The position numbers and the translations under genes were made by a program. A DNA stretch of 64,000 nt from Alphaproteobacteria bacterium 65-37 (GTDB lineage Bacteria; Pseudomonadota; Alphaproteobacteria; Reyranellales; Reyranellaceae), in contig MKRV01000210.1 of assembly GCA_001897995.1 (NCBI GenBank), forward strand, positions 21,756-85,755, written 5' to 3'. Numbering within the stretch: the stretch's first letter is position 1; each line of letters starts with the position of its first letter. The notes below the pieces were generated by a model. The model had not been told where the DNA came from and searched no databases. It saw nothing but the letters and a program-made list of their open reading frames with translations. Below, one piece after another: positions 9,329 to 17,261 of the stretch.

Positions 9329-9642
9329 ATGGCGAAGGACGCGGGCCAGCGGGTCGCCCCCGGCGCGCTCGGTTACACCTTCGCCGAGGGACTGCCGATG
9401 CAGGCCACCATGCCGCACACTGGCTTCGCCTTCCTCGGCTTGGACCTGAAGATCGAGCACCCGCTCTTCGCCAGCGACACCATCCATGTCGAGCTCGAGG
9501 TGATTGGGGCGCGGCTGTCGCAGAGTTGCCCCGGCGCGGCCTCGTGCGCACGCGCAACCGCGTCGTCAAGCAGTACAGCACCGTGGTTTTCACCCACACG
9601 CCGTTGCGCACGGTCAAGTGTCGTGGCGCCGGCGGGGCCTGA
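9329..9642 (+). pseudogene. MaoC-like hotdog gene, 5'-truncated and frameshifted
   Basis: The text PGALGYTFAEGLPMQATMPHTG, FLGLDLKIEHP and DTIHVELEVIGARLSQS in one frame continues as RGLVRTRNRVVKQYSTVVF in the next. One base is missing near 9535, where SQSRPGRGLVRTR would be expected. Aligned by eye to the intact hotdog protein at 57172-57627, it starts at that protein's residue 69 or so (PGALCYCFVEGLLVQATMQHTG), so the first 70 residues are absent. It begins only 6 bases after the acyl-CoA dehydrogenase stop. Both defects argue for a pseudogene, probably a former enoyl-CoA hydratase or thioesterase relative. Confidence 0.75.
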
Positions 9643-9645
9643 GGC

Positions 9646-10854
9646 GTGAGCGAGGCGGGCGGCGGGCCGCTGGCCGGCGTCAGGGTGATCGACCTGACGA
9701 GCGCCGTGCTCGGCCCGGTGGCGACGCAAATCCTCGGCGACATGGGCGCTGAGGTGGTGAAGGTAGAGCCGCCGCAGGGCGACACCATGCGCCAGGTCGG
9801 CCCGACGCGCGGGAGCGACATGGCGGTGATGTTCCTCAACATCAACCGCAACAAGCGCAGCGTCGTGCTCGACCTGAAGCGGGAACAGGCGCGTCGCGCG
9901 CTGCTGCGGCTTATCGACGGCGCCGACGTGCTCGTGCACAACATGCGGGTCGGCGCCGCCGAGCGGCTCGGCCTCTCCTATGCCGCGCTGGCGCGGCGCA
10001 ACCCGCGGCTCATCCACGCCAGCGCCACCGGCTTCCGTAAGGATGGGCGGCATCGAGACCGCCCGGCCTTCGACGACGTGATCCAGGGTATGAGCGGCCT
10101 CGCCGCGCTGAACGCCATGCGCGACGGTGGCGAGCCTCGCTACGTGCCGAGCGCCATTGCTGACAAGTTCTGCGGCCATGTCCTCGCCTCCGCCGTCGCC
10201 ATGGCGCTCTACCGGCGCGAGCGCACCGGCCGCGGGCAGGAGGTGCATGTGCCGATGCTCGAGACCATGATCTCCTTCAACCTCGCCGAGCATCTCTGGG
10301 GCGGGGTGCTGGACGACCCCTCCCTCGGCCTCGGCTACGGGCGCATGTTCACACCCTATCGGCGGCCCTTCCCGACCAGCGACGGCCATTTGTGCCTGAT
10401 GGCCAATTCCGACGACCAGTGGCAACGGCTGCTGGCCGCGCTCGGGCGGCCGGACCTCGCGGAGGATCCGCGTTTCGCCCGCCTCGCGCAGCGCGCGGTC
10501 AACATCGGCGCCCTCTATGCCATCGTCGAGGAGGTGATGCGCACCCGCAGTACCGCCGAGTGGCAGGCACGCCTCGATGCCGCCGACGTGCCAAACGGGC
10601 CGGTTCATAGCCTCGCCGACCTGCTGGAGGACGACTACCTCGCCGAGACCGGCTTTTTCCGGCGCGTCGAACACCCTTCAGAAGGCCGGATGCTGGTGAC
10701 GGCAGTGCCCTTGGATTTCTCCGAGTCGCCCGGCGCGGTGCGCCTGCTGCCGCCGCGCCTCGGCGAGCACACGGGGGAGGTGCTGCGCGAGGCGGGACTG
10801 TCGGAGGCGGAAATCTGCGATCTCATCGGACGGGAAACCACCGGCGGCCAATGA
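9646..10854 (+). CDS. Class III CoA-transferase (CaiB/BaiF family)
   Basis: Cytosolic enzyme that moves CoA between carboxylic acids. The N-terminus is canonical (PLAGVRVIDLTSAVLGPVATQILGDMGAEVVKVEPPQGD), the nucleotide-interacting NINRNKRSVVLDLK follows, and the catalytic aspartate region reads RPAFDDVIQGMSGLAAL (about residues 139-155). The start is GTG 9646; no ATG is available nearby that keeps the conserved N-terminus. At 402 residues it is full length. It follows the acyl-CoA dehydrogenase and MaoC remnant and is followed by a Bug-receptor remnant, a frequent combination in proteobacterial organic-acid catabolic clusters. Donor and acceptor acids are not predictable. Confidence 0.92.
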   Translation: MSEAGGGPLAGVRVIDLTSAVLGPVATQILGDMGAEVVKVEPPQGDTMRQVGPTRGSDMAVMFLNINRNKRSVVLDLKREQARRALLRLIDGADVLVHNMRVGAAERLGLSYAALARRNPRLIHASATGFRKDGRHRDRPAFDDVIQGMSGLAALNAMRDGGEPRYVPSAIADKFCGHVLASAVAMALYRRERTGRGQEVHVPMLETMISFNLAEHLWGGVLDDPSLGLGYGRMFTPYRRPFPTSDGHLCLMANSDDQWQRLLAALGRPDLAEDPRFARLAQRAVNIGALYAIVEEVMRTRSTAEWQARLDAADVPNGPVHSLADLLEDDYLAETGFFRRVEHPSEGRMLVTAVPLDFSESPGAVRLLPPRLGEHTGEVLREAGLSEAEICDLIGRETTGGQ

Positions 10855-10896
10855 CACGCGGCCGCCGCCGGCAGGCCGGACAGAGACGGAAGTCAC

Positions 10897-11116
10897 ATGT
10901 ATCGAAGCGGCCCGATGGGCATGGGACTCTCGCTGACGGGAGCCATGGCTGGCGCAAGCGCCCCGGAGCGCCTCCTGCGCCTGGCGGGGGTTCGTCCCGG
11001 GCGGCCCGACCGACATGTCGGCCGCCGCTTCGCCGAGAAGCTTGGGGCCCAGTTCGGCCAGCCGGCGGTGGTGGTGGAAAACCGCACCGGCGCGAGCAGC
11101 TCGGTCGGCGGGTGTC
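10897..11116 (+). pseudogene. TTT-family (Bug/TctC) periplasmic receptor, 3'-truncated
   Basis: After an ATG at 10897 the frame gives a signal-peptide-like stretch (MGMGLSLTGAMAGASA), then RRFAEKLGAQFGQPAVVVENRTGASSSVGG. That is the typical second strand and helix of tripartite-tricarboxylate-transporter receptors (R-A-E-K-L, GQPVVVENR.GAGG.IG). The usual V-P-F-P-P-G-G-P-T-D stretch is scrambled, apparently by small indels. After about 73 residues the gene stops where it meets the stop codon of the convergent DUF35 gene. A full receptor has about 320 residues, so most of the gene is missing. Confidence 0.65.
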
Positions 11117-11543
11117 AGCCGGCCTTATCGGGGACCAGGTAGGGCAGCGTCAAGCCTTCCTTCACCGTCTCGAACGCGACGCGTACAGGCAGGCCGATGC
11201 GCAGATCCTCGGACCGAGCCAGACGCAGCTGCGCGTTCATGCGCACGCCTTCCGCCAGGTCCACGGTGGCGAGGGTGTAGGGCAAATCATCGAGGAAGCC
11301 GGCATGGAAAGGGTGGTGTGTGATCGTCCAGCTATGCACTGCGCCGCGACCGGACGCTTCGATCCACCCCACCTCCATGGAATGGCAGCCAGGACACATC
11401 GGCTGCGGGTAGTGCCGGATCCTGCCGCAGCTGCGGCACTTCTGCAGCAGCAGCTTGCGCGCGTTCAGCCCTTCCCAGTACGGGGCGCTGTGCGGCGTGG
11501 GCTCGGGTACAAGCTTGTTGTATGTCTCGGTCGCGCGCATCAT
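11115..11543 (-). CDS. DUF35 zinc-ribbon/OB-fold protein, partner of the thiolase-like gene
   Basis: A 142-residue protein with the rubredoxin-like zinc ribbon CRSCGRIRHYPQPMCPGC (about residues 36-53) and an OB-fold tail, SWTITHHPFHAGF to LVPDKAG. DUF35 proteins bind thiolase-superfamily partners, as in archaeal HMG-CoA synthesis and the steroid aldolase Ltp2-ChsH2. The ATG at 11543 overlaps the TGA of the thiolase-like gene, so the two are translationally coupled. That overlap decides the start; the frame runs on upstream but only as a shadow of the neighbour. It is the promoter-distal gene of the leftward 11-21 kb run. Confidence 0.9.
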   Translation of the reverse strand: MMRATETYNKLVPEPTPHSAPYWEGLNARKLLLQKCRSCGRIRHYPQPMCPGCHSMEVGWIEASGRGAVHSWTITHHPFHAGFLDDLPYTLATVDLAEGVRMNAQLRLARSEDLRIGLPVRVAFETVKEGLTLPYLVPDKAG

Positions 11544-12688
11544 CCCCTCCGCATGATGGCGACGGAACCGTCGCCCATGTCGCCATAGCCGGTGACGAGA
11601 CCGACCTCGGCTCCGGCCACCTGTGCCTTCCCGGCCTCGCCGCGAAGCTGGCGCACCAGCTCCGTGATGTGGTTCATCCCGACCATATGCGCCTGTGAGA
11701 GCAGACCACCATGCGTGTTCACCGGGAGCTTTCCGCCGAGGCATATGGCGCCGCTTTCGACGAAGGGACCGCCTTCCCCCTTCTTGCAGAATCCGAGATC
11801 CTCCAATTGGCAGAGCACGATGTAGGTGAAGCAATCGTAAATCTCAGCGACGTCGATGTCGTCGTGGGTCACTCCAGCCATGTCGAAAGCACGCGGCGCC
11901 GCCTTGGCGAGGCCGAGGCGCGTCATATCCGGACGCTGAGTGATCACGCTCGGCGAGTCGGGATGCCCTTCGGCGATGCCCATCACCATGACCGGTGTCC
12001 TGCGCAGACCGCGGGCGCGCTCGATGCCGCTGACGACGATGGCGCAGGCACCGTCGCTCTCCAGGCTGCAATCCAGCAGCCGGAGCGGATCGGAGATCAT
12101 GCGCGAGGCTTGGTGATCTTCGATGGAAATTGGTTTCGTCATGATCGCGTTGCCATTGAGGACGGCGTTGGCGCGCGTCGACACGGCGATCTCGCCGAGC
12201 TGGCGGCTGGTCGTGCCGTAGAGCTCCATGTGCCGCCGCGCCATCGGCGCATAGAGCTGCGCCGGCGCGATAGCGCCGAGCGGCATCTCGAACTCCCCGA
12301 CCAGCCGGAACTGCGGCATCTGCTGCACCCGGGCACCGATGCGACCCTGGGAGGCGCCATTCCGACCCACCGGGATCAGCACATGATTGCAGATCCCGGC
12401 TGCAATGGCGGCCGTGGCACACTGGACCGCGGCGACACAGCTTGCGCCGCCAAGCGGCGTGGTGGCGGAGAAGCGGAGATCGCCGATGCCGAAATTGGTG
12501 ACGAACTCCTCGGCAACGACAGCACTCCCGTAAGGGATCACTCCGTCGATGTCGGAGGGACGGAGCCCCGCGTCCTCGATCGCCCGGAGCGAGGCTTCGA
12601 GCTGCAACGATACGACGCTGCGACCCGACTCGCGGGAATAGACGGTCTCGCCTATCCCGGTGATCGCCGCTTTCTCCCGCATTGACAT
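11540..12688 (-). CDS. Thiolase-superfamily protein, Ltp2/SCP-x-like (probable aldolase or acyltransferase)
   Basis: A 382-residue protein. An AGGAGGGG 9 bases upstream supports ATG 12688. The fold is thiolase-like (AAITGIGET at the start, LPVNTHGGLL near the end). The usual nucleophile Cys motif NCxxG is not seen; the loop reads TPLGGASCVAAVQC, and its Cys84 does not seem to sit at the nucleophile position. Where SCP-x thiolases have HDCF, this has IYDCF (Tyr284). The later GHP-type position has His334 (SQAHMVG). In Ltp2-type retro-aldolases tyrosines replace the thiolase residues, so a carbon-carbon bond cleaving aldolase is plausible. It is coupled by overlap to its DUF35 partner. Thiolase activity cannot be excluded. 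Confidence 0.85.
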   Translation of the reverse strand: MSMREKAAITGIGETVYSRESGRSVVSLQLEASLRAIEDAGLRPSDIDGVIPYGSAVVAEEFVTNFGIGDLRFSATTPLGGASCVAAVQCATAAIAAGICNHVLIPVGRNGASQGRIGARVQQMPQFRLVGEFEMPLGAIAPAQLYAPMARRHMELYGTTSRQLGEIAVSTRANAVLNGNAIMTKPISIEDHQASRMISDPLRLLDCSLESDGACAIVVSGIERARGLRRTPVMVMGIAEGHPDSPSVITQRPDMTRLGLAKAAPRAFDMAGVTHDDIDVAEIYDCFTYIVLCQLEDLGFCKKGEGGPFVESGAICLGGKLPVNTHGGLLSQAHMVGMNHITELVRQLRGEAGKAQVAGAEVGLVTGYGDMGDGSVAIMRRG

Positions 12689-12719
12689 GAGATCTTCCCC
12701 TCCTGTTCCTCTGTCGCGC

Positions 12720-13817
12720 TCAGGCTCCGATCCAGCCCTGCGCCATGGCCGCGTCGTGCCGGCACCGCTCGGGAGTGCCCAGCACCTGCCGGTCGAAGGT
12801 GATGCGCTTGAACTGGAAATGCAGGCCGAGCAGGTCGGTGAAGCCCATGCCGCCGTGAACCTCGGTGGCCAGCCGGGCGACCTCGCGCGTGACCTCGGCC
12901 AGATGCGCCTTGGCATGGTTGGCCGCAATCGCGGCCTCCTCCGGGATCGCATCCTGTGCATAGGCCGCGTACCAGACCATGGCGCGGCACGGTTCGAGCA
13001 TGGTCGCCATGTCCGCGCACATGTATTTCACTCCCTGAAAGCTGCCAATGACCCGGCCGAACTGTACGCGCTCCTTGGCATAGGCGACGGCGCGGTCGAG
13101 CATGGCCTGCGCCGCCCCCAGCATGTCGGCCGCCAGCATCACCCGGCCCGCGTGGCGGACGCGCGCCGCTACCTGGAGCGGAGCATTGGACGCCTCCAGC
13201 ACCTCGACGGCCGGCGTCTCCGCAAGGTCGAGGTCCACAAGCGGCCGTGTCCGATCGACGCTGCGACGCAGGGTGGCAGTGATGCCCGTTGCGTCAGCGT
13301 CGAGCAGCGCGGCGCGGCCATCCGCCAGGTAAACGAGGAAGTGGGTGGCGGCGCCGCCATCCAACAGCCCATCCACCGCGCCGGAAAGCCGCCCGCCCTG
13401 GAGCCTGAGCGCAGTTCGACCGGTTTGCCCCGACATTCCGCCGAGGCCAACGCCAATCCGAATCTCGCCAGCGGCGATCCGGGGAATCCAGATCCGTCGC
13501 TGCACATCATCAGCGGCCGCCTGGAGCGCCCGGACTGCCATCACCTGGGAGGCCGCGAAGGGCGTCGGAGCGGCGTGGAAACCCAACGCCTCGGCAACCA
13601 GCGCCGCGTCGAGAAGGCCGAGCCCGGCACCGCCATATTCCTCTGGCACCAGCATCGCCTGCAGGCCGAGCTCGCCGAGCCCTTTCCACAGCTCCGCATC
13701 GAATCCGTTGCCAGGCTCGGCCAGCCGGCGCAGGACGTCGAGGGGCAGCCGCGCTGACAGGAAGCCCCTGAGAGAATGGTCGAAGAGCTTCTGATCTTCG
13801 GTCAGTCCGAAACGCAT
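12720..13817 (-). CDS. Acyl-CoA dehydrogenase, small non-canonical subunit
   Basis: A 365-residue acyl-CoA dehydrogenase homologue (FGLTEDQKLFDHSLRGFL; LVPEEYGGAGLGLLDAALV; RVQFGRVIGSFQGVKYMCADMA; EVHGGMGFTDLLGLHFQFKR). The central C-x-TEPxxGSD flavin/substrate signature is replaced by GVGLGGMSGQTGRTALR, and the terminal YEGTxQIxR motif is absent. Such degenerate subunits occur in heterotetrameric steroid side-chain dehydrogenases (ChsE1-ChsE2, FadE26-27), where only one subunit type carries each half of the active site. The upstream gene, 2 bp away, is the likely partner. Alone it is probably not active. Confidence 0.86.
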   Translation of the reverse strand: MRFGLTEDQKLFDHSLRGFLSARLPLDVLRRLAEPGNGFDAELWKGLGELGLQAMLVPEEYGGAGLGLLDAALVAEALGFHAAPTPFAASQVMAVRALQAAADDVQRRIWIPRIAAGEIRIGVGLGGMSGQTGRTALRLQGGRLSGAVDGLLDGGAATHFLVYLADGRAALLDADATGITATLRRSVDRTRPLVDLDLAETPAVEVLEASNAPLQVAARVRHAGRVMLAADMLGAAQAMLDRAVAYAKERVQFGRVIGSFQGVKYMCADMATMLEPCRAMVWYAAYAQDAIPEEAAIAANHAKAHLAEVTREVARLATEVHGGMGFTDLLGLHFQFKRITFDRQVLGTPERCRHDAAMAQGWIGA

Positions 13818-13819
13818 GT

Positions 13820-15025
13820 TCAGGCTCCCCCTGCTTTCGGTTCGCGCGGCAAACCAAGCCCACGCTCTCCGATGATGTTCTTCTGGATGTTCGAGGAACC
13901 GCCACCGATGATCAATCCGATGTCATACATGTAGTCGATGTGCCAAGTGGTGGCCGGATCGTCCTCCGCCGCCTCACCTTGAGGCTCGTAGGCGAGCCCG
14001 GCGGAACCCAGCACGTCGACCGCCAGGGAGGTCAGGCGGTGAGCGAGCATCGTGCCGTGATACTTCACGATCAGGCGTGCAAGGCTTGAATCGACTCCCT
14101 CCGCCTGATCGGTCAACAGACGCAGATTGTGGTAGCGGGCCGCCATCACCTCGCCTTGCAGCCGCAGCAACCTGTCGCGCCATTCCGCGCAATCCAGAAG
14201 GCGGGAGCCGTCCGGTCGCGGCTCCTGCATCATCCGGCGAATGGCTTCGAGACGGTGCTGCAGCTTGTTGGCATCACCGAGAAGCAGCCGTTCGTATTTC
14301 AAGGTGATGTTGGCAACCTGCCAACCATCGCCGCGCCCCATCACGATCTGGTCCACGGGCACGCGAACGTCGGTGAAGAAGGTCTCGTTGAACTCCGCCC
14401 GTCCTGTCATGGTGCGCAGCGGACGAACCTCGATCCCCGGCGTGTTCATCGGAACCAGAAGGTAGGACAGACCGGCGTGCTTCGGCTTGTCAGGCTCTGT
14501 CCGGCAGAGCAGGAACATCATGTCGGCATAGTGGGCCGAGCTTGTCCAGATTTTCTGGCCGTTGATGACGAAGAATCCGTCCTCCACCGCCGCGCGCGTG
14601 TGCGCGGCGGCGAGATCCGAACCGGACCCGGGCTCCGAGTAGCCCTGGCACCAGATCACCTCGCCCCGAATGGTAGGGCCGATCCAACACCGCTTTTGCT
14701 CTTCCGTGCCGACCTCCAGCAGTGTCGGCACCAGCATGCTGATGCCCTGGTTGTGGATGCCCGGCGAAACGCCGCTCCGGCTGAACGCGTCGGCGATGAT
14801 CGCCATCTCGGTGACATCATGAGGGGCGCCGAAGCCGCCATACTCACGTGGTATGTTTCGAGCAAAGTAACCGCACTCGAGCAGCAGCGCCTGCCACTCC
14901 AGAACCTTCCTGTCGGGCCGCTTGCGCCCGCCGCCAAGCCGGGGCGCGCGGTCGCGGTGTCGGGCGATGAAGGCATTCACTTCATCGCGTAGTGCCCGAT
15001 GCTTTTCGGTCAGTGTCAGATCCAT
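13820..15025 (-). CDS. Acyl-CoA dehydrogenase, large catalytic subunit
   Basis: A 401-residue acyl-CoA dehydrogenase with the flavin signature WCQGYSEPGSGSDLAAAHT (about residues 129-147), GQKIWTSSAHYAD, and a C-terminal GGGSSNIQKNIIGERGLGLP. The usual catalytic Glu in YEGTxQI is Gly here, a pattern known from actinobacterial FadE enzymes that take the base from elsewhere. It lies 2 bp upstream of the smaller subunit, consistent with an alpha2beta2 complex. In context it would desaturate the side chain of a ring-bearing acyl-CoA ahead of the MaoC hydratase encoded at 19-20 kb. Exact substrate unknown. Confidence 0.9.
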   Translation of the reverse strand: MDLTLTEKHRALRDEVNAFIARHRDRAPRLGGGRKRPDRKVLEWQALLLECGYFARNIPREYGGFGAPHDVTEMAIIADAFSRSGVSPGIHNQGISMLVPTLLEVGTEEQKRCWIGPTIRGEVIWCQGYSEPGSGSDLAAAHTRAAVEDGFFVINGQKIWTSSAHYADMMFLLCRTEPDKPKHAGLSYLLVPMNTPGIEVRPLRTMTGRAEFNETFFTDVRVPVDQIVMGRGDGWQVANITLKYERLLLGDANKLQHRLEAIRRMMQEPRPDGSRLLDCAEWRDRLLRLQGEVMAARYHNLRLLTDQAEGVDSSLARLIVKYHGTMLAHRLTSLAVDVLGSAGLAYEPQGEAAEDDPATTWHIDYMYDIGLIIGGGSSNIQKNIIGERGLGLPREPKAGGA

Positions 15026-15172
15026 GGACGTCCTCGCTGTGCGAGCCTCTCGCCGGCCCGCCTTGAACGAATACTCTTCCGCGCTCTGTCGCGAGGAATC
15101 TGGTTCCGGAACCCCACCCTGCCCGGACCTGAGCCCCGAGCACGCGCAGGCCCGCCAGGGCGTTTTCGGGCG

Positions 15173-16018
15173 CTACGAGCTTCGCGTGCCAGCATCGAGC
15201 TTGTGTATCCGCGCATTCTTGCCGGAGCCGCTCGACACGAGAAACTCTCCGGCGCCATACCCCGCTTCGATGGGAATACGGAGGAGCCGCCCACCCTCCG
15301 CCGTACTGGCTTCCGGCCGGACGGTGACGATCCGGGATGCCCGAGCGGCGCCGAGTGCTTCGGCCACGGTTCGGTGTTGTCCGACCTTTTCCAGGTTCAA
15401 CCGCGTTGGAAACAGAACCGTGTGGCGGCCCGCATCGGCGTCCTCGCACGCCTGGCGTGGTGTCACCCAGACGGAGTCGACCGATTCTCTACCGTCGTGA
15501 CGCAGTAGGTGATCGAGCGGTGCCTCGGCGAGGAAGAAGTGGGTATCGAACCGCTTGGGCATGTGCGGCGGCGTTATCCAGTGGGCGAAATGCACGAGCC
15601 GGTCGAAGGCCGCAACCAGACTTTCCAGCTCGATCATATCGGCGAAGCTGAGACTGCCCGCCTCGATTGCCTGCCGGTAGGTAGCTCCCAACGCCTCCGC
15701 CCGGGCGCCGTCCAGCAGCGGCCCACGAGTGGCCGTTCGGGCGAACAGCACGCCGCATTCCTCGAAGGCTTCCCGCGCCGCGGCCGCCATCACGCTCAGC
15801 ATCTCGTCGCTGATTTGGTCAGCACCGTCCGCCAAGCGGCGCCATCGGGGATCGGCGTCTCCGGCGCTCGCGGAGCCGCCGGGGAACACCAGGGCTCCTG
15901 ACGCGAACTCAATCTCGTGATGGCGAACCACCATGAAAACTTCCAGCCCATCCGCGCCGTCACGCGCAAGCATCAGCGTCGCGGCGGTGCGCGGCGTCAC
16001 AGGTTCGGTCACGAGCAC
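15173..16018 (-). CDS. NUDIX hydrolase, NUDT19-like acyl-CoA diphosphatase type
   Basis: A 281-residue NUDIX protein. The second half of the Nudix box, REAFEECGV (about residues 86-94), is intact, but it is separated from the leading GG (FPGGSAS) by a long insert. That arrangement is known from NUDT19/RP2-type peroxisomal CoA diphosphatases. Placed among acyl-CoA enzymes, it may cleave CoA or acyl-CoA to 4'-phosphopantetheine and 3',5'-ADP, recycling CoA trapped in dead-end thioesters. About 150 bp separate it from the next gene downstream and 33 bp from the one upstream, all on one strand. Function by homology only. Confidence 0.82.
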   Translation of the reverse strand: MLVTEPVTPRTAATLMLARDGADGLEVFMVVRHHEIEFASGALVFPGGSASAGDADPRWRRLADGADQISDEMLSVMAAAAREAFEECGVLFARTATRGPLLDGARAEALGATYRQAIEAGSLSFADMIELESLVAAFDRLVHFAHWITPPHMPKRFDTHFFLAEAPLDHLLRHDGRESVDSVWVTPRQACEDADAGRHTVLFPTRLNLEKVGQHRTVAEALGAARASRIVTVRPEASTAEGGRLLRIPIEAGYGAGEFLVSSGSGKNARIHKLDAGTRSS

Positions 16019-16051
16019 ACCTCGGAGTCGGAAGGATTGGGTCTGATCAGG

Positions 16052-17218
16052 TCAGCCATGGTGAGCCACGGCCGGGGCCTGATCGGCGAGGGTGGCGGAT
16101 AGTCTTTCAACCGCCTCGGCGTAGTCCTTCATGAAGTCATACACGACCGACCTGACGGACTGTTCCGTGTTCATCAGGCCCACGCACTGCCCGACAAAGT
16201 AGGCAGCGATCTCCTTGGCGCCTTCGTGACCCGCCTCTGCGAGCTTGTCCACCTTGGCCATCGCCGGGCGCGTAAGAATTCCTTGCAAAGGCATCGGCAG
16301 GGGATCGGGCGCCCCCTTGGCGCCCCATGCGTCCGACCAGGCGGACTGCAACTGCCGGGTCGGCTTGCCGGTCCTGCTGCGGGAACGCACCGTTTTGGCG
16401 GAGGACGCTTCCAGCATCTTCTCCTTGACGGTCGGCGTCGTCTCTGCCTCCGTCGTCGTGAGCCACACCGACCCGCACCAAACGCCGGCTGCCCCCATCG
16501 CCATGCACGCGGCCATCTGGCGGCCGGTAGCAATGCCGCCCGCCGCCAGCACGTCGATGTTGTCGTAGTCCTGCACCGCCTGGATCACTTCGGGGACCAG
16601 CACCATCGTCGAGATCTCGCCGCAATGGCCGCCCGCTTCACCGCCCGCGGCGACCAGGACATCGACGCCCGCCTGTGCATGCTTGACGGCATGGCGCCTG
16701 GATCCGGTCAAGGCGCCGACGAGGATGCCCCGCGAATGCGCCTCCGAAATGATGGACGCGGGGGGCACGCCAAGCGCATTGACGAACATCTTGATCGGAT
16801 ACTTGAACGCGATCTCCAGCATCTTGGCGGCGCCGCTCTCGCGCATGAAGGACGAGTCACGATCGTCGTATTTGCCGGTCCAGACGTCGGAACTATCGAT
16901 GCCGTGCCGTTCAAGCAGGTCCGCAACGAATTTGCGATGCTCCTCCGGGACATTCCCCTGAAGCTCCGCGTCGTCCGAGTCCGAATCCTTGCCTACCATG
17001 TTCTGGGGGATCAGCAGGTCGATGCCGAACGGCTTTCCGTTGACGCGCTCGTTGATCCAGGTCAGCTCGACATCCAGCTTCTCCGGATTCAGGCCGACCG
17101 CGCCGAGCACGCCGAATCCCCCAGCATTCGTCACCTCGGCGACGACATCCCGGCAATGCGAAAAGGCGAAAAGGGGAAATTCGATCCCAAGTTTCCCGCA
17201 GAGCCTCGAGTTCAACAT
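16052..17218 (-). CDS. Nitronate monooxygenase/NPD-family FMN enzyme
   Basis: An FMN TIM-barrel protein of 388 residues. ATG 17218 is chosen because AAGGA lies just before it; the frame extends 44 residues upstream without family similarity. Conserved stretches are GIEFPLFAFSHCRDVVAEVTNAGGFGVLGA, VAAGGEAGGHCGEISTMVLVPEV and LAAGGIATGRQMAACMAMGA. The family includes true nitronate monooxygenases, but many members in degradation operons have unknown reductase or oxygenase roles. The G-G-H-C-G loop replaces the usual G-G-H-x-G with the active-site His retained. It is followed upstream on the same strand by a BVMO 43 bp away. Substrate unknown. Confidence 0.88.
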   Translation of the reverse strand: MLNSRLCGKLGIEFPLFAFSHCRDVVAEVTNAGGFGVLGAVGLNPEKLDVELTWINERVNGKPFGIDLLIPQNMVGKDSDSDDAELQGNVPEEHRKFVADLLERHGIDSSDVWTGKYDDRDSSFMRESGAAKMLEIAFKYPIKMFVNALGVPPASIISEAHSRGILVGALTGSRRHAVKHAQAGVDVLVAAGGEAGGHCGEISTMVLVPEVIQAVQDYDNIDVLAAGGIATGRQMAACMAMGAAGVWCGSVWLTTTEAETTPTVKEKMLEASSAKTVRSRSRTGKPTRQLQSAWSDAWGAKGAPDPLPMPLQGILTRPAMAKVDKLAEAGHEGAKEIAAYFVGQCVGLMNTEQSVRSVVYDFMKDYAEAVERLSATLADQAPAVAHHG

Positions 17219-17261
17219 TTCCTTACCCCGTCTGATTTCGTGAAATTGGCCGGCGGCCGTC

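Noticed and set aside
11540..12961. Longer thiolase-like protein starting at 12961
   Set aside because: The extra 91 residues overlap the acyl-CoA dehydrogenase gene and are Arg/Ser-rich shadow text; ATG 12688 has a strong ribosome site.
12720..15025. The two acyl-CoA dehydrogenase genes as one gene split by mutation
   Set aside because: Both contain complete N-terminal, middle and C-terminal domains in order, so they are two subunits and not halves.
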